The translations under genes and the position numbers were made by a program. A DNA stretch of 20,000 bases from Neoscytalidium dimidiatum (lineage: Eukaryota > Ascomycota > Dothideomycetes > Botryosphaeriales > Botryosphaeriaceae), in assembly GCA_037367355.1 (NCBI GenBank), contig JAVSCG010000023.1:1-20000 (forward strand), written 5' to 3'. Below the pieces are notes generated by a model. The model saw only the letters and a program-made list of their open reading frames with translations, was not told the DNA's origin and did no database searches. Each line of letters starts with the position of its first letter. Positions within the stretch are counted from its first letter, which is position 1. Of the stretch, positions 9,113-18,845 are shown piece by piece.

Positions 9113-10040
9113 GAGGAGTACCGGCGCTTCTACGAAGGCCCTTTTGAGTTGATCAAACGCCTCTTGTTGGGGTGCTTCCCAGGTGAAAGGGGTATTTTTT
9201 CGGGTGAGTCGGATTAGGTTCGGCTACATGCGAGTATCGTTTGATGAATCGTCGGTAGAAGTTGGCAAACCCTAAAAGGCTTGTACTTCTTTGACGTTCC
9301 TTGGTTCTGGCCACTTCAGGATGTCTTCCACCTTTTGGGTCCATGACTATTTTTCCTGGTTCGATGATAAAGCCTAGGAATTCTACCCTTTGGGCATGGA
9401 AGGTACATTTTTCTGGTTTGACGGAGAGGTTGTATTCGAGTAGTTTCTGGAGGACTTTGGATACATGTTCCTTGTGTTCTTCAAGGGTTTCTGAGTAGAT
9501 CAGGATGTCGTCGAGGTAGGCTGTGCAGAATCGGTCCAGATATTCTCGTAGGACGTGGTTGACAAGGGCTTGAATGTGGCAGGGCGTTGGTAAGTCCGAA
9601 AGGCATTACCAAGTACTCGTACAAACCGTATCGAGTTCTGAATGCGGTTTTCCATTCATGTCCTTCCTTGATTCGGATAAGGTGGTACCCATCCCGCAGG
9701 TCTAACTTGGTGAAGAATCGTGCCCCGGAGAGGCGATCCTTAGTTCATCGATGCGGGGTAGAGGGTAGCGGTCTTTGATGGTAATGTCGTTCAGGGATCG
9801 GTAATCCACACAGAGGCGTAACTTGCCTCCGGGCTTTGGTACGAAGAGGACGGGGAATCCTGCTGAGGATTGAGAGGGTCGGATGTATCCCTTCTTCAGT
9901 AGTAAGTCCAAGTGTTCCCTCATTGCTTGTAACTCCTTTTCCGACATTGGATATAGGGGTCCAAATCGGGGTTCAGTGCCTGGTTTCAAGTTGATCTCGT
10001 GGTCCCATGGTCTGTGTTCCGGTAGTGCGTCTTCGATCTT
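9113..10040 (-). pseudogene. Gypsy pol: reverse transcriptase
   Basis: The RT begins after [20 protein letters not shown] (about 10030-9970), the standard chromovirus lead-in. Landmarks: [20 protein letters not shown] then [20 protein letters not shown] (to about 9745); [12 protein letters not shown] (motif A, first Asp); [11 protein letters not shown] (motif B); YLDDI at 9504-9518 (catalytic Asp pair); FLGF (about 9365) and the thumb/connection sequence LGFANFYRRFIKRYSHV near 9270-9230. Frameshifts near 9740, 9582, 9571, 9333 and 9274 each fit one missing base in a run. No substitution in a catalytic residue is seen. Confidence 0.93.
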
Positions 10041-10379
10041 TCTCTGAAAATTTCCTTGAACCGGTGGTATTCCTTAGGAACGCCATCAAGGTACTGTTCG
10101 TGTATCCTGGTGGGGTCATCTCCTCCACGGGTGTCGGGTAGTCTGGTTTTTCTCGTCTGGTGGCACTAATCTGTCGGGTTCTTTCTTTGTTTGTAGTGGT
10201 GGGGCGATACCACATCATTCCAATTGCTTGCCCCTTCTTTCGGGTCCTTTCCAGCGCAGCTTTCGAAATTAGGCTTACGTGGGTAATCGGTTCGGCTATG
10301 GTGCGTGGTTTCCATTCTGGTTCTTGGTTTCGTTCTCTGGACTTGAGGGTAATTCTCCATTGTCCCAATCGTATTGTAT
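10041..10379 (-). pseudogene. Gypsy pol: connector between protease and reverse transcriptase
   Basis: Coding sequence between the end of the protease (KKWK, about 10385) and the RT lead-in. It is rich in Lys, Arg, Pro, Glu and Thr with no catalytic motif. Near 10045-10090 one frame gives [11 protein letters not shown], the conserved helix that precedes RT in most Ty3/gypsy pol proteins. At least two frame changes occur, one at the T run near 10039. Confidence 0.6.
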
Positions 10380-10690
10380 TTTCCATTTCTTCTGCCAAGG
10401 GATGCCGAGAATGACATCATACTTGGGGATCTTGGTAACGTCTAGACAGATACGTTCCCTGTGGTTTTTGTATTCGAGGGTCAGTTTCGGGGTTTCGATG
10501 ATTACCTTTCCATCTCCAAAGGAGCTGGGGGATCCATCAACAGTTCTCAGCTGATATGGTTGGTCCTTTCTCTGGGTTTTAGGTTGGCTTTTTCTGCAAA
10601 TCGGTTTGAGACGTAGTTCCCTTGTGATGCGGAGTCGATGAGGGTGAGCGCTCGGCGTCCATTGATTTTTGTCACGACAACCCAGTGGTT
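10380..10690 (-). pseudogene. Gypsy pol: aspartic protease
   Basis: The retropepsin domain that would process the polyprotein. RRALTLIDSASQGNYVSNRF (about 10655-10595) holds the active-site Asp; the codons GAC TCC GCA lie at 10636-10628. The usual D-S/T-G triplet reads D-S-A here. The C-terminal part has YDVILGIPWQKKWK (about 10425-10385), matching the conserved ILG-x-PW of Ty3-type proteases. One shift near 10574 fits a C missing from a run of four. Whether Ala in place of Gly still allows activity cannot be told from sequence alone; the rest of the fold looks normal. Confidence 0.82.
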
Positions 10691-10969
10691 CCCGTATTCT
10701 GCGGAGTCTCCTTTGCTTTCTGGTGGGTGTCCTGTGGTTTTTCCGGTCGATGCTGCTATGGTCCTGTGGGGCAGGGCCTCGCCTGCTGTAGCCCCAGTTC
10801 AGTAGGCGTTTCTAGTTTTTGGGTGGTACCCGCTGATGTTCTTAGCTTCCTGGTGAATGGGGCAGGCTTCGATGCTAAGTGGACCAGTGGATGGTGTCAT
10901 GGTTGGGGTCTCCGGTCGTCCTTCAGTAGCCGAGGTGGTTTTCTTGTCGTTGGTTCGCTGGTTGCTGGT
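10691..10969 (-). other. Gypsy gag-pol junction, low-complexity linker
   Basis: Between the gag zinc knuckle and the protease. The minus strand encodes Pro, Thr, Ser and Lys-rich sequence in changing frames, with no domain recognised. The gag stop and any programmed frameshift site cannot be located because of the frame breaks. Confidence 0.5.
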
Positions 10970-12005
10970 TCGTTTGTCTGGGCAGTTTCTGCTGATATGT
11001 CCGTGCTTTCCACAGTGGAAGCAAAGACCCTTTTCACGCCGTCGCTGTTCTTCCTCCGGCGCCAGCCGAGGTTTCGTCGTTGGTTGGCATCTAAGTCCAT
11101 GGGTCCCCGGGGTAGGTTGTTTCGAGGTTGCGCGGTGTTGGCCGAGTATCGGGTTTGGCCTGTCTCTTGTCTGAAATTGAACAGTTGTTGGTCGACTCGG
11201 ATGGCCGTGTCGATGGTCTCGCTAAGGTCCTTGGGTAATCCGGTGCGCGAATTCGGCCTTCACATTGTGCTTTAGGCCCTTGTAGAAGATGTATTTGAGG
11301 GATTGGTCGTTCCAATTGAGGTAGGAGGCGAGCATGCGGAATTCCGTGACATATTCCGAGACTGATCGGGTTTGTCGGAGGTCCTGAATTCGAAGGGCGG
11401 CCTCCTGCTCCTCGTTCTTGCTACCAAAGGCTTGTCTGATTGCGTCGGCGAAGCGATTGTAGTTGGCGAACAGGCTACTGGTTTCCGTACGTGGGATGGC
11501 CGAGCGGAAATCCTTTCGATAGGTTCGAACCACCGTGCTGCGTTACCTCGGAGGTAGGTTCCTGCAAAGCGGACCCTTTCCTCATCGTCCTTGAATGATG
11601 CTTTGTAGAATTCGAAGTAATTCTCAGTTGGGCCAGGAAGTCGTTGAGCTTACGCCGATCCCCATCGTAGGTGTCGGGGGTCTTGATCTTTAGTTTGGTG
11701 TTGTGGGGGGTCGATTCTGATGTCGCGGGGGTGGCTGGGGTGGAGGGCCGCATAGTACGGTTGACAGTAAAGGCTTGTCCTCGAATGAAGTACTCCAGAA
11801 GGACTTGGCCGCAGTCCTCACTGGCGTTCTCTGGTACTCTGGGTCCGTTGATTGCTCGACTCAAGGAGGCTATGCCCGAGGAATATGCTTCCGAAATGAG
11901 CAGCCTCATGTTAAGAGCTGGGTTTCCAGGGATCAAGGGACGGATTGACTGAAGCTGTTCCTCCTCCGTCGGAAGGTTGTTCCTGATTTCGGTCCAGGAT
12001 GTCAT
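10970..12005 (-). pseudogene. Gypsy gag: capsid and nucleocapsid with CCHC zinc knuckle
   Basis: Gag forms the virus-like particle in the cytoplasm. The start ATG is at 12005-12003, 55 bases inside the 5' LTR, and opens MTSWTEIRNNLPTEEEQLQS. The N-terminal 110 residues are unlike known families. TYDGDRRKLNDFLAQLR opens the retrotransposon gag (capsid) domain, which continues after shifts near 11619 and 11514 as FADAIRQAFGSKNEEQEAAL and SVSEYVTEFRMLASYLNW (to about 11290). After shifts near 11229 and 11059 the frame gives CFHCGKHGHISRNC at 11023-10982, a perfect C-x2-C-x4-H-x4-C knuckle. The shifts near 11619, 11514 and 11059 fit one missing base. The 11229 shift is ambiguous (one gained or two lost). 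Confidence 0.88.
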
Positions 12006-12050
12006 GGTTAGTAGTTTTCAGGGTGGGGTTACCTCCGGTGCCTAAGAAAG

Positions 12051-12058
12051 GTGGTCAA
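12051..12058 (-). other. Putative self-priming site next to the 5' LTR
   Basis: The minus-strand leader starts CTTTGACCACC directly after the LTR and has no TGG at the boundary, so it does not look like a tRNA primer site. TTGACCAC in it is complementary to GTGGTCAA in the LTR (12201-12208), 33 bases downstream of the TATA box, where transcription could start. Tf1-type elements prime from their own RNA 5' end in this way. The match is only 8 bases. Confidence 0.4.
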
Positions 12059-12060
12059 AG

Positions 12061-12459
12061 TGTTACGCCGGGACTCTTTCTGGGGGAGTCGAGGCGCGTC
12101 GTCAGGCAGCTTGGGCTTTCTAGGGGCCAATACAGTGGTAGGCAGGGGAGGTTCGTACAATAGTAGGGTAGGAATCAATTGACAGGAATCAATTGACAAG
12201 TTGACCACGAGGGTCCTAACTACGATAAATGAGTGTGGTCTATATACATGGAGTGATCGGTACGATCAGTAGTGATCTGTAATGTTAACCCACTGATCAG
12301 TACTGATCGGTGGTCCGAGCTTTGCTGAGCGAGTGTGCGGTGGTCTGGTGCATCAGTGTCGGTAGGTATTCTGCCGAGTTAGGCCCCGAGTTGGTCACGT
12401 GGGCGGTGAGTAGTCGTAGGGTTTCGTTATCCGCCTTTCTGGGCGACTGTGCCGTAACA
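12061..12459 (-). repeat. Gypsy 5' LTR (399 bp)
   Basis: Same sequence as the left LTR plus a direct duplication of the 14-mer AGGAATCAATTGAC (12171-12198). It carries the promoter for gag-pol on the minus strand. Same TGTTACG/CGTAACA ends. Confidence 0.95.
12241..12311 (-). promoter_or_regulatory. Gypsy LTR promoter: TATA box with phased GATCNGT array
   Basis: TATATA at 12241-12246 reads as a TATA box on the minus strand. Directly upstream in that sense lie five copies of GATCNGT starting at 12255, 12264, 12274, 12295 and 12305 (+ coordinates), spaced 9, 10, 21 and 10 bp, about one or two helical turns. The same array is at 6112-6168 in the other LTR. The position and phasing suggest an upstream activating site array. 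The binding factor is unknown. Confidence 0.5.
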
Positions 12460-12464
12460 AACGA
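12460..12464. repeat. Target-site duplication AACGA, right copy
   Basis: Direct repeat of 5927-5931, immediately outside the right LTR. Confidence 0.9.
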
Positions 12465-12467
12465 GGT

Positions 12468-15400
12468 CTAGGGAGGGGTTTTTCGTTTCTAAACTAGTAT
12501 ATATATCTTCTCTTTCGAGTCGATACTTTTTATAGTCTAGAATTAGGTGCCGGGGGGTTTATTTAGCCGTATTATTACACGGGCAGCTATTAGAGGGGTT
12601 TAGTCCGAAGCGGTTTAGATAGGACTTAAAGTATCCGTATTCTATTTTAAGCTAGTAAAACGCGGAGCTAGTTTCTCTCTCCGTAGTAAGGTCTATTAAC
12701 TTTCGTTTTATTTTCTAGTTAAACCGCCTTAGATATAACTCTTTAGAGGCTTTTTAAACGCTTATTTATTTGTTTTTTCTAATTAATAAAATCTGCTGCG
12801 TTAGCATTCGAAAGAATACGTAGCTAGTCGATTCGTTATTCGGGTTTATTTTATAAGCGTATTTAGCTAGAATCTACTTCCGTTCTTGCGTATATTAAAA
12901 TAGCCGGGGACCTATTCTAATTAAACTGAATTTCCTTTTAGGATAAGCGTTTTAGCTGCGTTTAAAGCTCGTATTTACGCTAGTTATCCTGGATTTCGGA
13001 TAGTATTTTTAGACGGTGAAGCGCGGCCTAGTTATCGCGTGACTGCTATCTTTATCGGTATATCCGTTTTTAACTACGAGTTCGAGGGCTCTCGTAAGAG
13101 CCTCTAGTTCGCCGTTATAAACTAGGTTATTATCCTAATATTTCCTACTATAATAGTAGTTTCGTCTTTAAAGGTAGGGTCGTTTCTATCTATAAAACTG
13201 CTAGTCTAATTTCGGTTTATTCGGAATCGAACTAGCGTCGTTATAGATAGATATTAGGTTATCCGGGGTTTCGAGTTCGTTTAGGTATTTCTTAGCTTAT
13301 TCTTCTTTCGAGTTTAGAGACTTTAACCGGTAGGGGTAGATAGCCCTAAGGTAGAAAGTAGAAAAGGATTAACCATTTCGGGTTATACGGCTTATCTTTT
13401 AGAAAGTCTCTAATTTTTAAAATAAGCTTACTTTCGTATTCGTTCTCTCTTAGAAGGCTTGAATTAGATGTTTTCGGTCTAATTTAAGACCGTGAGCGTG
13501 AGATCGGAGGTTATTTTCATGAATTTCGAGGTAGGATCGCGGCTTCTATTTAGGGTAATTAGAGCGGTTTTAAAAACGCCTAGTATTTTCCGTAGAAGCT
13601 AGATTCTGAAGTATTGTAGCTTTTCGTTTAAAATTCGCTTGGTTATTCTAGTATAAAACGGGAGTGTCGGAGGCGGAGGTAAAAGCTGAAAATATAACTA
13701 CCTGCGTACGTTAGGTTTTAGTCCGTTTTCGATATTAGCTAGTCTGTTTATCCTTAAGAGGCTTAAACGAGCTTAGCTTATTCTAATATCGACGTGTTCT
13801 TAAAATTAGGTAGGTCTAAAACTCCTAGATATCGGTTAGATTCTTAGGCTTTATAACTAAACCCGTAGGTAGTTTTAGAGTAGAATCTCTTACCGTTTTT
13901 TCGAAAAATATATTAATTCGGTTTTTGAGGTTAAATTATATAGTATTTTCCGCGCCTAGTTTATAGAGTCTTTCCGCTTGCTTTCTAATATCTTTATATT
14001 TCTTTTCTAGCTTTTAGAGCTTATTATTAAAGATATCGTCGATATAAGATAAGTAGGTAGCGGATTTCGTTTAAAATAGATCTCGGATATATATTAGAAA
14101 TAGTATCGGCGAAATAGAACTTTCTCTACGATACCCGTTTCTACGTTCTTAAATTCTTCTATATTTCTATCGAAACTAAGGCGTAATTATTAGGAATTTA
14201 AGAAAGTTCTAATCTCGCGAGTAGATTAGTCGGAAGCTTTAACTTTCTTAAAATTCCTAAGTTATTAACACTCGCGACGTAGTAATAAGCGCAGCGTGCG
14301 TCAGAAATAGCGTAGATATTTTTAGCTTTGCCTTTCGGTTTTCCTCTACTAAATTCGTTAGAATAAAGTAGGCGTCTATAGCGGATTTTTAAGTCTTCCC
14401 TATTTATATAGGGTAAATTAGGTTTATCGTTTCCGCTAGAAAACCGAGGCGTTTAGCTATTACTCGTTCGAGTACTTTTCCTAGGTAATTTAATAGAGAG
14501 ATAACCCTATAAGTCTTTAGATTCGCGGGATCTAGCTTATTAGGTTTCTTTAAAATTACCCCCGTTACTTATCTCTAGCACTTTAGATAGTAGCTATATT
14601 TAAAGAGATTCGAATAGATAAAATAGAAGGCTTTCGGGGATACGTTATAGGCCTAAATAATAATTTATTAGGATATTAAATTAGATTCGGGCGTAGTTTC
14701 TTTTATTAGGTTCGAATACGTTCGTTCGAGCTCTTTTTTATCTAGAATTAGCCATTCCTAGCTTAGATCCGGCTGGTAATTTATCTAGTTATTTTTAATT
14801 CGTACGTTAGGAGGGGATAGAAATAACGTTTCTTTTAGCGCGAGTTTTCCCCTTCTAGCTATCTTATAGTAGGTGTTTTTAGCGCGAATCGGTTCGTTTC
14901 TATTAGACGGTATTTTATATAGGCTATTACTTTAAAGATAGTTTCGAGGGTATTTTACTTAAAACGAATTCTAGTAGTCCCGTTTAGCTTTGAATAGAGG
15001 AGTATTCGTTTCGGGTTTTTAGTCTTACTTATTTGAGCTCCGGCGAGCGTCGTATAAGCCGCGTTTATCGTTTAAGGTTCTCGGGGCCTCCGTTAAGATA
15101 GAATTTCACTAGGGTTTAGCTTTAGCTAGCAGGGGTAGTTTTGGATAAAGCTTAGTCCGCTACTTACCGAATAAGGTTAGTTAGGGATTCCCCTAGTTTT
15201 TCTAATAGTAAGACTTCTTTCGAACGGTCTTTTAGAATCTCTAGGCTAAGATCTTTATTCTCTTCTTCTAGACTAGCTAGCTAGGGGCGTAGCTTTTCTA
15301 TAAAGTTCGAGGCTTTTTCAAAAGATCTTAGAGAATTTATTCTAGTTCGCCTTCTCGTAATTAAATCTAATTTACTTAGATTTCTCCTAGTTTATTCGTT

Positions 15401-16050
15401 TATTTAATTAGATTTAAAATAAAATAGGAAAGTAGTCGGATCCGATAGATTCGAGTATTTACTAGTCCGTTATTTTATTCGTTAGCTCTCGGCTAAAGAG
15501 CGTTAGATCTATTACTATAGGCCTATCTAGGTTCGGCCGATAGAAGGTACCTTCTCCTAGCGTATTTAGTAGGTCTAGGTTATTAGATTCGATCTAATTA
15601 ATTAGGGCGGAGACCCCGTTCGAGTAGGGGGACCCACTACGGTGGTAAATATTAAAGTCCCGGCTATAATACTAGGAATTCTAGCTATTAGTAGCCTAGA
15701 ATACGTTCTAGCGTATAGGGGGAATTATCGTTTCCTTGTTCCTTTTAGTTATATAAATTAAAGAGGTAAAATTAGCTATTTTCCTCTATTATTTTTAGAA
15801 CTATTAGGTTAGGGGATTTAGTTACCGCGGAGTTATAGTTAATATCTATTCCCGTTAGATAACGGAATATATATACTAACGTACGCGGTCTTTCCGTTAG
15901 AGAATAATCCGGTAGAATTTAAACGAACGCGGGGTGGTTAACCGACCGCCTTTCTCTAGGATTTTCGGGGTTTGTTAGCTATAGTTCTTATATAAGAATT
16001 AGGCTAATTTTAAGATCGATTGCTTTAGATAGAAGGCTCTTCGTAGCTAG
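12468..16050 (-). pseudogene. LINE copy B ORF2: endonuclease / RT / RNase H, RIP-inactivated and with small deletions
   Basis: Counterpart of copy A ORF2. The YIDDI codons of the RT are at 14046-14032 and the endonuclease GDFN codons start at 15661. The RNase H part lies at about 12870-13270 and the Cys/His C-terminus at about 12540-12600. The reading frame is not continuous. The distance from GDFN to YIDD is 38 bp shorter than in copy A, and short deletions occur in G, C and T runs (for example 13265-13268 has 4 G where A has 6 C at 4517-4522). The start is inferred by alignment to copy A, not from a start codon. Confidence 0.8.
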
Positions 16051-16128
16051 AGCGTTTCTATTTAAATTTACTTAAAATACCCTTAATTTATCTATAGATA
16101 AAGGGGTTAGTTAATTAATTAGAATATC

Positions 16129-17639
16129 TAGTGTATATACCTTTAGAGGCTTTATAGCCTATAAATTTATACTTATACTCTTCTATAAGGTACTCCTTTT
16201 TATAGATTTTGTATATAGGTGTCCTCGTATACTTAGCGTTTCGTATCCGTTTTTAAGGTAGTTACTGACACTAAATCCCTTAGGGATAATCCGTCTTTCT
16301 CTACCTTATAGCTTATTCCGTATATAAAAGGCGGCTATTAATAGCCTTTTCTATTCCTTTCGGTATAGAATAAGACTATAATAGATCCCATGATTGTTTT
16401 TCTCTTTCTCTCTTGAGTAGCCCAGTAGGGCTTTCCGATGGGAGATAGACCTCATTAAAGGTCTCTATTTCCTCCTTAATAAAGGAGTCGATTGGAATAT
16501 CCTTAGTCTCCCGCGTGGGGATTCCGTAGATAATAACCTTATACTAGGCCTCAACTAGTTTCGGGTTAGAATTAGGAAGGACTTTCCTAATAATATTCTC
16601 TTTAAGAGAATTAGCTAGTATAGCCTTTATTACCCGTAATTAGGATATTTCCTTAAACGAAAAGAAGTTCCTTAGATAACGGGCTTATTCGAAGCCGGCT
16701 TCATAAACGTAAGGTTTAGCTTTTATCGGGTCGGATTCCATTAAATTAGTCTCGTACGCCGTCGTAGAAGACGGTAATTTATCTATCTTTAATAGACGTT
16801 GGTTTCAGAGCTTGTAGTTGTTTTTAGTTGGTTTTTATATAATACGATTGTAAAACCGTCGTTTAGAACTAAACCTACCGCTACTAAGGCGTAGGAGGTA
16901 GGTTTTTACTAGGACTGGCTAGCTCGGCTGGGATTTTCCGTGTATAGCTACGGAGGTAACCCGAGATTCCTCGTTTTATTCGAGGCGTATGGGATACGTT
17001 TTCGTCGCGGGACTTCGGTTACGAGAATCGACTTAGTAAAGTCGATTTTCTCTTTACCGTATATTCGCGGAAGACGGTAAAGTTCGCTAAGGTTATTTAC
17101 CTTAGACCGGTCGTCTTCGGATGATCGCCTTAGTAGAGCAGTCGAGCGGCTTCGATATATTCCGCGGAGGTCTTTAGTTTCGAGCCCGGTATATACCGGG
17201 TTCTTTCTCGGGCGGTATTCGAACGGGTTGGTACCGTAGTTATCGGCGAGAAGAAGTCTTTTTCTAGCATCGGCGAGGCTCTACTATTACCGTTTCTTAG
17301 TAACGGTATTACTTCGTCGTTTTCTATCTCGATATCTTCGGTACTACTAGAACCCGTAGTATTCGAGGATTTAATAACTATCGGCGTAGTCGATAGTCGA
17401 ATAGGGGTCGAGGGGCGTAGAGGATCCGGGGAATTTAGAGGGTCCGGAGGCGGATATCCTTAGTTTTCTATACTCTTTCTAGAAAAGAAATAGTAGAAAA
17501 TAAGAAATTAGACTAGAAAGAAATCGCCGGCTTTAGTTTCGTCTAAACTAAGCCGTAAATAAACGAATTCCGGACGAGTACGGGGAATTTTCTTCGTTAC
17601 TTTCTCTCGAGAAGTAATAAAGCGTTTTCAACGGTTATT
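16129..17639 (-). pseudogene. LINE copy B ORF1: gag-like protein, RIP-inactivated
   Basis: Counterpart of copy A ORF1. It shows the same RIP-type TAG codon (16921-16919, matching 749-751 of copy A) and the same tyrosine-converted second zinc-knuckle region near 16180-16230. Homopolymers are shorter than in copy A: T5 at 16903-16907 against A7 at 763-769, T5 at 16821-16825 against A7 at 848-854, and T5 at 16832-16836 against A6 at 836-841. The frame is therefore broken several times. The N-terminal open piece mirrors the 182-751 part of copy A. Confidence 0.75.
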
Positions 17640-17640
17640 C

Positions 17641-18072
17641 GTTTAAGCTTCTCGCTTATTTTCGGTTATTCTTAGTTCGCGTAGGTGGGGAGGTAGTGAA
17701 AACTCTACATGTACGGGCCGCGGAAAAGGGGCGGGATAAAAAAGAGGAGAAAGCGCTTCTTCGCCTTAGATTTAGGTACGTAAACGCGCTCTAAATCTAG
17801 TATAACTTTGTACGGAGGTACGCGTAGATATTTTTAGTAGATTCCGAGAATTTCGTACGTTTTCGGGTCGATTTAGGAATTTCGTGGGGGTGCGGAGGTA
17901 GAGCGAGGCGATTCGGCCTAACGAAGTCTCTTTTCCACGCGATAACGTAGTAGCGCGTATAGCTACGAAGCTAAGATTCGAGAATCTAGCTAAGGGAATT
18001 GAGAGCTTTCAATAGATACCGGTTTTAGCGCTTTTTCTCGAGGTCGAATTCGGAGGTATATTATATATTCTA
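17641..18072 (-). other. LINE copy B 5' region (5' UTR / start of ORF1)
   Basis: About 430 bp upstream of the part shared with copy A in this window. It is less TA-biased in places (CCGCGGCCCGTACATG on the minus strand near 17700; a CCCCCAC stretch near 17890) and holds no open frame I can assign. It ends exactly where a LINE 3' tail fragment of opposite orientation begins. It should contain the LINE's internal promoter, but no motif is identifiable. Confidence 0.5.
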
Positions 18073-18172
18073 AAATACCGGACTAGATACGTTAGTAGAC
18101 TAGCCGTCTTTTATAAGCTTAGCTTATATAAGGACGTTAAACGAATAAATAAATAAATAAATAAATAAATAA
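18073..18172 (+). repeat. Detached LINE 3' tail with TAAA repeats
   Basis: 18073-18172 matches 5558-5650 (copy A 3' end): AAATACCGGACTA followed by the 70-bp unique tail and TAAA repeats, here a few units longer. Only this 3' terminus is present. It is exactly the part that copy B lacks at 5651, with a 13-bp overlap (AAATACCGGACTA, inverted at 5651-5663). Confidence 0.75.
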
Positions 18173-18195
18173 GATAAAGTAAGTAAATAACTTAC

Positions 18196-18444
18196 GAGAA
18201 AGTAAGGATACTTCGCTAAGAAGTAGCGCGTATACTTAGCTTCTAGCGTTAAGCGAATATAGCCGGCCTTAATAGCCTCCTTATATTCTTTAATAGTCTT
18301 CTTAATATCGTACTAGTAAAAGAGGTAGCGCTCGTAAAATACCTCGACGAGTTTAGGCTAAGCTTCGAGGTAAGTAGGCAGCTCGCGAGCGGTAACGATA
18401 TAGCGTATTAATACTAAAATATTAAGAGGAGAGGAAGTAGATAT
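18196..18444 (-). pseudogene. RIPed coding remnant, unknown protein
   Basis: On the minus strand a single frame runs about 80 codons with only two TAG codons, at positions where CAG or TGG is likely. It reads RYIVTARELPTYLEA, stop, PKLVEVFYERYLFY, stop, YDIKKTIKEYKEAIKAGYIR and LTLEAKYTRYFLAKYPYFL. The Lys/Glu/Tyr-rich helical character and the low stop density in a TA-rich region argue that it was coding. I do not recognise the family. It ends near the LINE tail at 18172, so it may have been interrupted by the LINE insertion. Confidence 0.4.
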
Positions 18445-18845
18445 ATTAAAGAGGTTAAAAGTTAAGAAAAGAGCTAAAGAAGTCTAAGAAAGCTATAAAG
18501 GTAAGTAAAGACGGTAGTTATAGAGGAGAGGAGAATATAGAGTAGAAGAACTATATATATATCCTCCTAATATACCGATACCGGCTATTATACGTAGTAG
18601 GCACGTACGTAACTCGTATACGAAGAATAGCTTAATAAAGAAAGACCTATAACGCGTAATCCTTAGCCGCTAGTAGAAGCGTATACGTAGTTAATACCTC
18701 TATTTATATAAGCTATAATAAGTAAATTAGCTTCCGTAGATAGTAGATAGCCGCTACTAGCGAAAGCTAGCTACTATCGATAATAGCCTACTATAACCTA
18801 CTAACCGCTACGTATACTATACGTATAATAAGTAAGTCTATATAA
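18445..18845. other. RIPed sequence without assignable feature
   Basis: TA-rich, stop-dense on all frames, with many CTAGCTA-like and ACGTA words and short imperfect inverted repeats near 18740-18780. No family motif is seen. It is probably an interior part of a decayed element. Confidence 0.4.

Larger units (their letters stand above)
5932..12459 (-). mobile_element. Ty3/gypsy chromovirus, complete element, not RIPed
   Basis: A 6,528-bp LTR retrotransposon on the minus strand. LTRs at 5932-6316 (3' LTR in element sense) and 12061-12459 (5' LTR) begin TGTTACG and end CGTAACA. The 5-bp sequence AACGA precedes (5927-5931) and follows (12460-12464) the element as target-site duplication. Internal order in element sense is gag, protease, RT, RNase H, integrase, chromodomain, which defines a Ty3/gypsy chromovirus. 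CpA and TpG are abundant, in sharp contrast to the flanking LINE, so it was inserted after RIP or escaped it. No premature stop from base substitution was found in the domains examined, but about twenty frameshifts break the ORFs. Confidence 0.95.
12460..18072 (-). mobile_element. LINE copy B, main body, inverted relative to copy A, RIP-mutated
   Basis: Reverse complement of the same Tad-clade LINE. Position 17640 matches position 1 and the match runs to the ORF2 end at about 12465. Over that distance copy B is about 165 bp shorter than copy A because of many small deletions, several of them in homopolymer runs. Like A it is TpA-rich with RIP stop codons, though short patches (for example 13490-13520) keep TG/CA where A has TA. 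The gypsy element interrupts it at the ORF2/3' UTR border, and its own 3' tail is missing at 5651. Confidence 0.87.

Noticed and set aside
10685..11275. 196-codon + strand ORF over gag
   Set aside because: Antisense to the gag zinc-knuckle region; Trp/Cys/Gly-rich composition is the complement of Pro/Thr-rich gag, with no motif or promoter.
18700..18800. Short inverted repeats as a tRNA or structured RNA
   Set aside because: No cloverleaf, no A/B box pattern, and TA-rich RIPed sequence gives such pairs by chance.
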